Made by a program: the position numbers and the translations under genes. A DNA stretch of 64,000 nt from Sanguibacter hominis ATCC BAA-789 (GTDB taxonomy: Bacteria > Actinomycetota > Actinomycetes > Actinomycetales > Cellulomonadaceae). The DNA is taken from the NCBI RefSeq assembly GCF_012396185.1, contig NZ_JAAXOW010000001.1, positions 930,001 to 994,000 of the forward strand, in the 5' to 3' direction. This document shows, in pieces, positions 60,820-64,000 of the stretch (its first letter is position 1; every line of letters starts with the position of its first letter). The notes beneath the pieces were generated by a model. It saw only the letters and a program-made list of their open reading frames with translations. It was not told the DNA's origin and searched no databases.

Positions 60820-61587
60820 ATGAACCCCACCTCTCCCGCGAGCCGCACCGAGGCCGAGGACCTCCCTGCCCCGCTCACGCAGCCCGCCCCACGACGCGCC
60901 GTCGTGCAGGCCAAGGACCTCACGCTCACGTCGGCCCGCGGAACCGTCTACGGCCCCGTCTCCCTCCACGTCCGCGAAGGCGACCTCGTCGTTCTCCAGG
61001 GCCCCCAGGGATCCGGCCGCTCGAGCCTCCTGCTCACCCTCGCCGGCCGCATGAACCCCGACCGCGACACCCGCCAGCTCACCGTCCTCGGGCACGAGCT
61101 CCCCCGCGGCCGCCGCGCCGTCCAGCAGCTCAGCGCCGTCGCCGGCTTCGACGCGATCGACCGGCTCGACGAGTCCGTCACCGTCGCCGACACCCTCCGC
61201 GAGCGCCTCACCTGGCTGACCCCCTGGTACCGCCGCGCCCCCCGCCTCACCGCGCAGACCTACCGCGACGCCGCGACCGGCGTCTTCGGCGGACGCCCCC
61301 TGCCCGCCCTCGACACCGTCGTCTGGGACCTCGACGAGGTCGACGCGATGCTCCTGCGCATCACCGTCGCCATGCTCGCGAAGCCCCGCCTCCTCGTCGT
61401 CGACGACCTCGACCAGGTGCACGACGCCGCCCGTCGCCAGCTCGTCTGGGACAGCCTCACCGGCCTCGCCGCCACGGGCGTCACCGTCATCGCCTCCGTC
61501 GCGTCGGCAGGGGAGGTGCAGGCCATGACCTGGCAGAAGTCACCCCACGTCGTGCGCCTGACCACCGGCCCGCAGCTCGACGCCTGA
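60820..61587 (+). CDS. Degenerate ABC ATP-binding protein, partner of YhgE
   Basis: 255 aa. Walker A is GPQGSGRSS (61-69) with Arg instead of Lys. The signature LSGGQ is missing (WDLDEVDAMLLRI at 169-181 instead). Walker B is KPRLLVVDDLD (188-198) with Asp in place of the catalytic Glu. LLLTLAGR (70-77) and KPR-LVVD recur in the C-terminus of the MMPL fusion at 18 kb. It is probably unable to hydrolyse ATP normally. It precedes the YhgE gene by 23 bp under one promoter. Confidence 0.82.
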   Translation: MNPTSPASRTEAEDLPAPLTQPAPRRAVVQAKDLTLTSARGTVYGPVSLHVREGDLVVLQGPQGSGRSSLLLTLAGRMNPDRDTRQLTVLGHELPRGRRAVQQLSAVAGFDAIDRLDESVTVADTLRERLTWLTPWYRRAPRLTAQTYRDAATGVFGGRPLPALDTVVWDLDEVDAMLLRITVAMLAKPRLLVVDDLDQVHDAARRQLVWDSLTGLAATGVTVIASVASAGEVQAMTWQKSPHVVRLTTGPQLDA

Positions 61588-61610
61588 ACCTCGCCCCAGG
61601 AAGAACCCCC

Positions 61611-64000
61611 ATGATCTCTGCAGCAACGACAGGGAGCGAGCTCCGCCGGTTCCGCCGCGGCACGCTCCCCAAGGTCGCCGTCGGCGCCCTCATCCTCATC
61701 CCCCTGCTCTACGGCGCCCTGTACCTCTGGGCGTTCTGGGACCCGACCGGCAACATGGACCACCTGCCCGTCGCCCTCGTCAACGAGGACGTCGCCGCGC
61801 AGCGCGACGGCGAAGCGGTCGACGCCGGCACCCAGGTCGCCGACAAGCTCGTCGAGTCGGGCGACCTCGACTGGCGCCGGACGTCGCGCGCCGACGCCCT
61901 CGCGGGCGTCGCCGACGGCGACTACTACTTCGCCGTGACGATCCCCGCCGACTTCTCCGAGACGATCGTCAGCGCCGGTGGGGACGCCCCCGCCCAGGCG
62001 CGCATCGACGTCACCTACAACGACGCCAACTCGTTCCTCGCGACGACCCTCGGCCGCTCCGCGATGGTCCAGGTCGAGTCCGCCGTCCGCGAAGAGATCG
62101 GCGCGCAGGCCGTCGACAAGGTCCTCGTCGGCCTCGGTTCCGCCCGTGACGGGTTCGCGACCGCGTCCGACGGCGCGATGACGCTCACCGAGGCGTCCGG
62201 CAAGCTCGCAGACGGCGCCTCGACCCTCGCCGACGGAGCCGGGTCCGCGGCTGACGGCTCCGCCTCGCTCGCCGACGGTCTGCGCACGCTCGCGACCGGC
62301 GTCGGCTCCGCGCACCAGGGCGCGACCCGGCTCGACGCGGGCGCCCAGAAGCTCGACGCGGGTGCAGCCACCCTCGCGAGCGGTGCCACCGACCTCGCGG
62401 CCGGGACCACCACCCTCGCCCAGGGCGGGACCACGCTCGCCGACGGCGCAGGGAAGCTCTCCGCAGGTGCCAGCAAGCTCGCCGACGGGACGGGTGCGCT
62501 CGCGACCGGCGCGAGCACCCTCGCCACCGGGCTCGGCAGCGCTCACAGCGGCGCCCAGGATCTCGCGACGGGCGCCGCGTCCGCCGCCGACGGCGCTGGC
62601 GCGCTCGCCACGGGCGCCAAGGACCTCCAGGCGGGCACCGCTCGCCTGGCCGACGGCGCACACACCCTCGCGAGCGGGCTCGCCGCGTCCGCCGGCACGG
62701 TCGGCAGCCTCCCCCAGCAGCTCACCGACGTCGCGACCCTCCTGACGAAGAACACCGCGGTCCTCGAGGCGAGCGACCCGGGTGCGACCGACCCGCAGGT
62801 CCAGGGCCTCGTCGCCGCGAACAAGGCGGCTCTCACGAAGCTCTCGGCGATCGACGGCACAGCCCTCGTCGGGCGTCTCGAGGCAGCCGCCGAGGGGGCC
62901 GCCGCGATCGACGCGCAGCTCCACCCCGGCTCCGGCACCCCGACCCTGCGCGACGGCGTCGACCGCCTCGCCGCGGGCGCCACGTCGCTCAGCACAGGGC
63001 TCGGCACCCTCGAGAAGGGTGCTGACGCGCTCGCCGACGGCACCTCGAAGCTCTCCGCGGGAGCCACCTCGCTCGCGGCGGGCGCGGCCACCGTCGACAA
63101 GGGCGCGACGCAGCTCGCGACGTCCTCGACGACGCTCAGCAAGGGCTCGGGCACCCTCTCGAAGGGCCTCCAGAGCGCCGCGGACGGCGCCGGGACGCTC
63201 TCCCAGGGCGCTGCGACGCTGAGCGGCGGCACGCACACGCTCGCGAACGGCACAGCCGACCTCGCGTCGGGCGCAGGCAAGCTCCTCGACGGCGCACGCA
63301 CGGCCGCGACCGGCGCCGGCACGCTCGCGAACGGCACAGCACGACTGGCCGACGGCGCGGACCAGCTCGCCGACGGCACCACCCAGCTGCACGACGGCTC
63401 GGGTCAGCTCGCCGACGGCCTCGCCGGTGGCGCCGAGAAGATCCCCGACGACGACGCGACCCTCCGCGCCGAGCGCGCGGCCGTCGTCGCCGCGCCCGTC
63501 ACGGTCGCCGACACCGACCTCGCGCAGGCCGAGGGCTTCGGGGAGGGCTTCGCGCCCTTCTTCCTGTCGCTCGCCCTGTTCGTCGGCGCGCTCATCACGT
63601 GGCTCGTCCTGCGCCCGGTGCCCCCGCGGGCGCTCGCAGCGCCCGTCTCCGGGTGGCGCATCGCGATCGCGGGCTACCTGCCCGGCCTGCTCATCGGTGC
63701 CGCGCAGGCAGGAGTGATGCTCTCCGTCGTCGCGCTGGGCCTCGGCATGGACCTCGCGAACGTCCCCGGGACGATCGCGTTCACCGTGCTCGTCGCCGCG
63801 ACGTTCTTCGCGCTGCAGCAGGCGCTCCTCGCCCTCGCAGGGCCGGCGGCGGGCAAGGTGCTCATCCTCGCGCTGCTCATGCTGCAGCTCGCCGGCTCGG
63901 GCGGGACGTACCCCGTGCAGACGACCGCGTCGTTCTTCCAGGCGATCCACCCGTGGCTGCCCATGTCCTACGCGGTCCAGGGCCTGCGCCAGGTCATCAC
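61611..64000 (+). CDS. YhgE/Pip-family membrane protein 2 (cut by window end)
   Basis: At least 796 aa visible, no stop before 64000. The N-terminus TLPKVAVGALILIPLLYGALYLWAFWDPTGN with VALVNEDVA is the classic YhgE/Pip opening. Residues about 190-600 are a long repeat region (LADGA, LASGA, LATGA about every seven residues). Membrane helices begin at about 650 (FFLSLALFVGALITWLVLRP). ATG 61611 has AGGAAG. It forms an operon with the degenerate ATPase. Confidence 0.9.
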   Translation, partial: MISAATTGSELRRFRRGTLPKVAVGALILIPLLYGALYLWAFWDPTGNMDHLPVALVNEDVAAQRDGEAVDAGTQVADKLVESGDLDWRRTSRADALAGVADGDYYFAVTIPADFSETIVSAGGDAPAQARIDVTYNDANSFLATTLGRSAMVQVESAVREEIGAQAVDKVLVGLGSARDGFATASDGAMTLTEASGKLADGASTLADGAGSAADGSASLADGLRTLATGVGSAHQGATRLDAGAQKLDAGAATLASGATDLAAGTTTLAQGGTTLADGAGKLSAGASKLADGTGALATGASTLATGLGSAHSGAQDLATGAASAADGAGALATGAKDLQAGTARLADGAHTLASGLAASAGTVGSLPQQLTDVATLLTKNTAVLEASDPGATDPQVQGLVAANKAALTKLSAIDGTALVGRLEAAAEGAAAIDAQLHPGSGTPTLRDGVDRLAAGATSLSTGLGTLEKGADALADGTSKLSAGATSLAAGAATVDKGATQLATSSTTLSKGSGTLSKGLQSAADGAGTLSQGAATLSGGTHTLANGTADLASGAGKLLDGARTAATGAGTLANGTARLADGADQLADGTTQLHDGSGQLADGLAGGAEKIPDDDATLRAERAAVVAAPVTVADTDLAQAEGFGEGFAPFFLSLALFVGALITWLVLRPVPPRALAAPVSGWRIAIAGYLPGLLIGAAQAGVMLSVVALGLGMDLANVPGTIAFTVLVAATFFALQQALLALAGPAAGKVLILALLMLQLAGSGGTYPVQTTASFFQAIHPWLPMSYAVQGLRQVI

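Noticed and set aside
62150-63420. DNA tandem repeats in the YhgE gene
   Set aside because: The pattern is a protein heptad repeat with varied codons, not a DNA repeat array.

Overview
The window is about 72% GC and reads as a chromosome segment of a high-GC Gram-positive (Actinomycetota), most like the Micrococcales and perhaps the Cellulomonadaceae. The evidence is the dnaK-grpE-dnaJ-hspR operon with HAIR operators, the small SRP RNA, many GTG starts, and at least eleven genes with TANNNT boxes 6-7 nt before the start codon (leaderless transcripts). I see no phage, IS element, CRISPR array or plasmid gene. It looks like ordinary core chromosome with some unusual proteins.

Layout. 0-4 kb: start of dnaX, the methionine importer metQNI with a Cys-Cys leader peptide, SRP RNA and tRNA-Ser(GGA). 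4-10 kb: CopC-like protein, VapB-like protein/LytR_C protein/acetyltransferase, NCS2 permease, DacB and a TPR protein. 10-15.5 kb: two secreted beta-helix paralogues and a GH13 glucosidase. 15.5-23.3 kb: an envelope-export cluster of YhgE/Pip protein, MMPL transporter carrying a degenerate ABC-ATPase-like domain, two TetR regulators and a second permease-like protein. 23-32 kb: stand-alone LigD-type polymerase, POT transporter, NhaA with a structured leader, old yellow enzyme, a YdjG/YdjI-like zinc-ribbon and SPFH pair, and tRNA-Ser(CGA). 32-39 kb: hemerythrin, sirtuin, phosphatase, tadA, upp, and a giant sigma/anti-sigma/ectodomain fusion divergent from a degenerate GGDEF protein. 39-46 kb: DUF1540 protein, the chaperone operon, isochorismatase-like protein/MarR, and a four-cold-shock-domain protein. 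46-53.5 kb: LLM oxidoreductase, P-loop kinase, small secreted protein, an unannotated 49-aa ORF before a DUF6338 gene, ABC exporter, LURP-one protein, hydrolase and HtaA protein. 54-64 kb: thiamine ABC operon under a TPP riboswitch, a dioxygenase-like protein, DUF4235, a secreted HExxH protein, and a second YhgE gene preceded by a stand-alone degenerate ABC ATPase, cut by the window edge.

How genes work together. Importers sit under dedicated RNA control: metQNI behind a cysteine-rich leader peptide and thiBPQ behind a TPP riboswitch. The chaperone operon is autoregulated by HspR through HAIR sites. The most novel theme is the repeated pairing of YhgE/Pip membrane proteins with degenerate ABC-ATPase modules. 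One module is fused to an MMPL transporter at 18 kb and one is free-standing at 61 kb, and they share the segments LLLTLAGR and KPR(V/L)LVVD.
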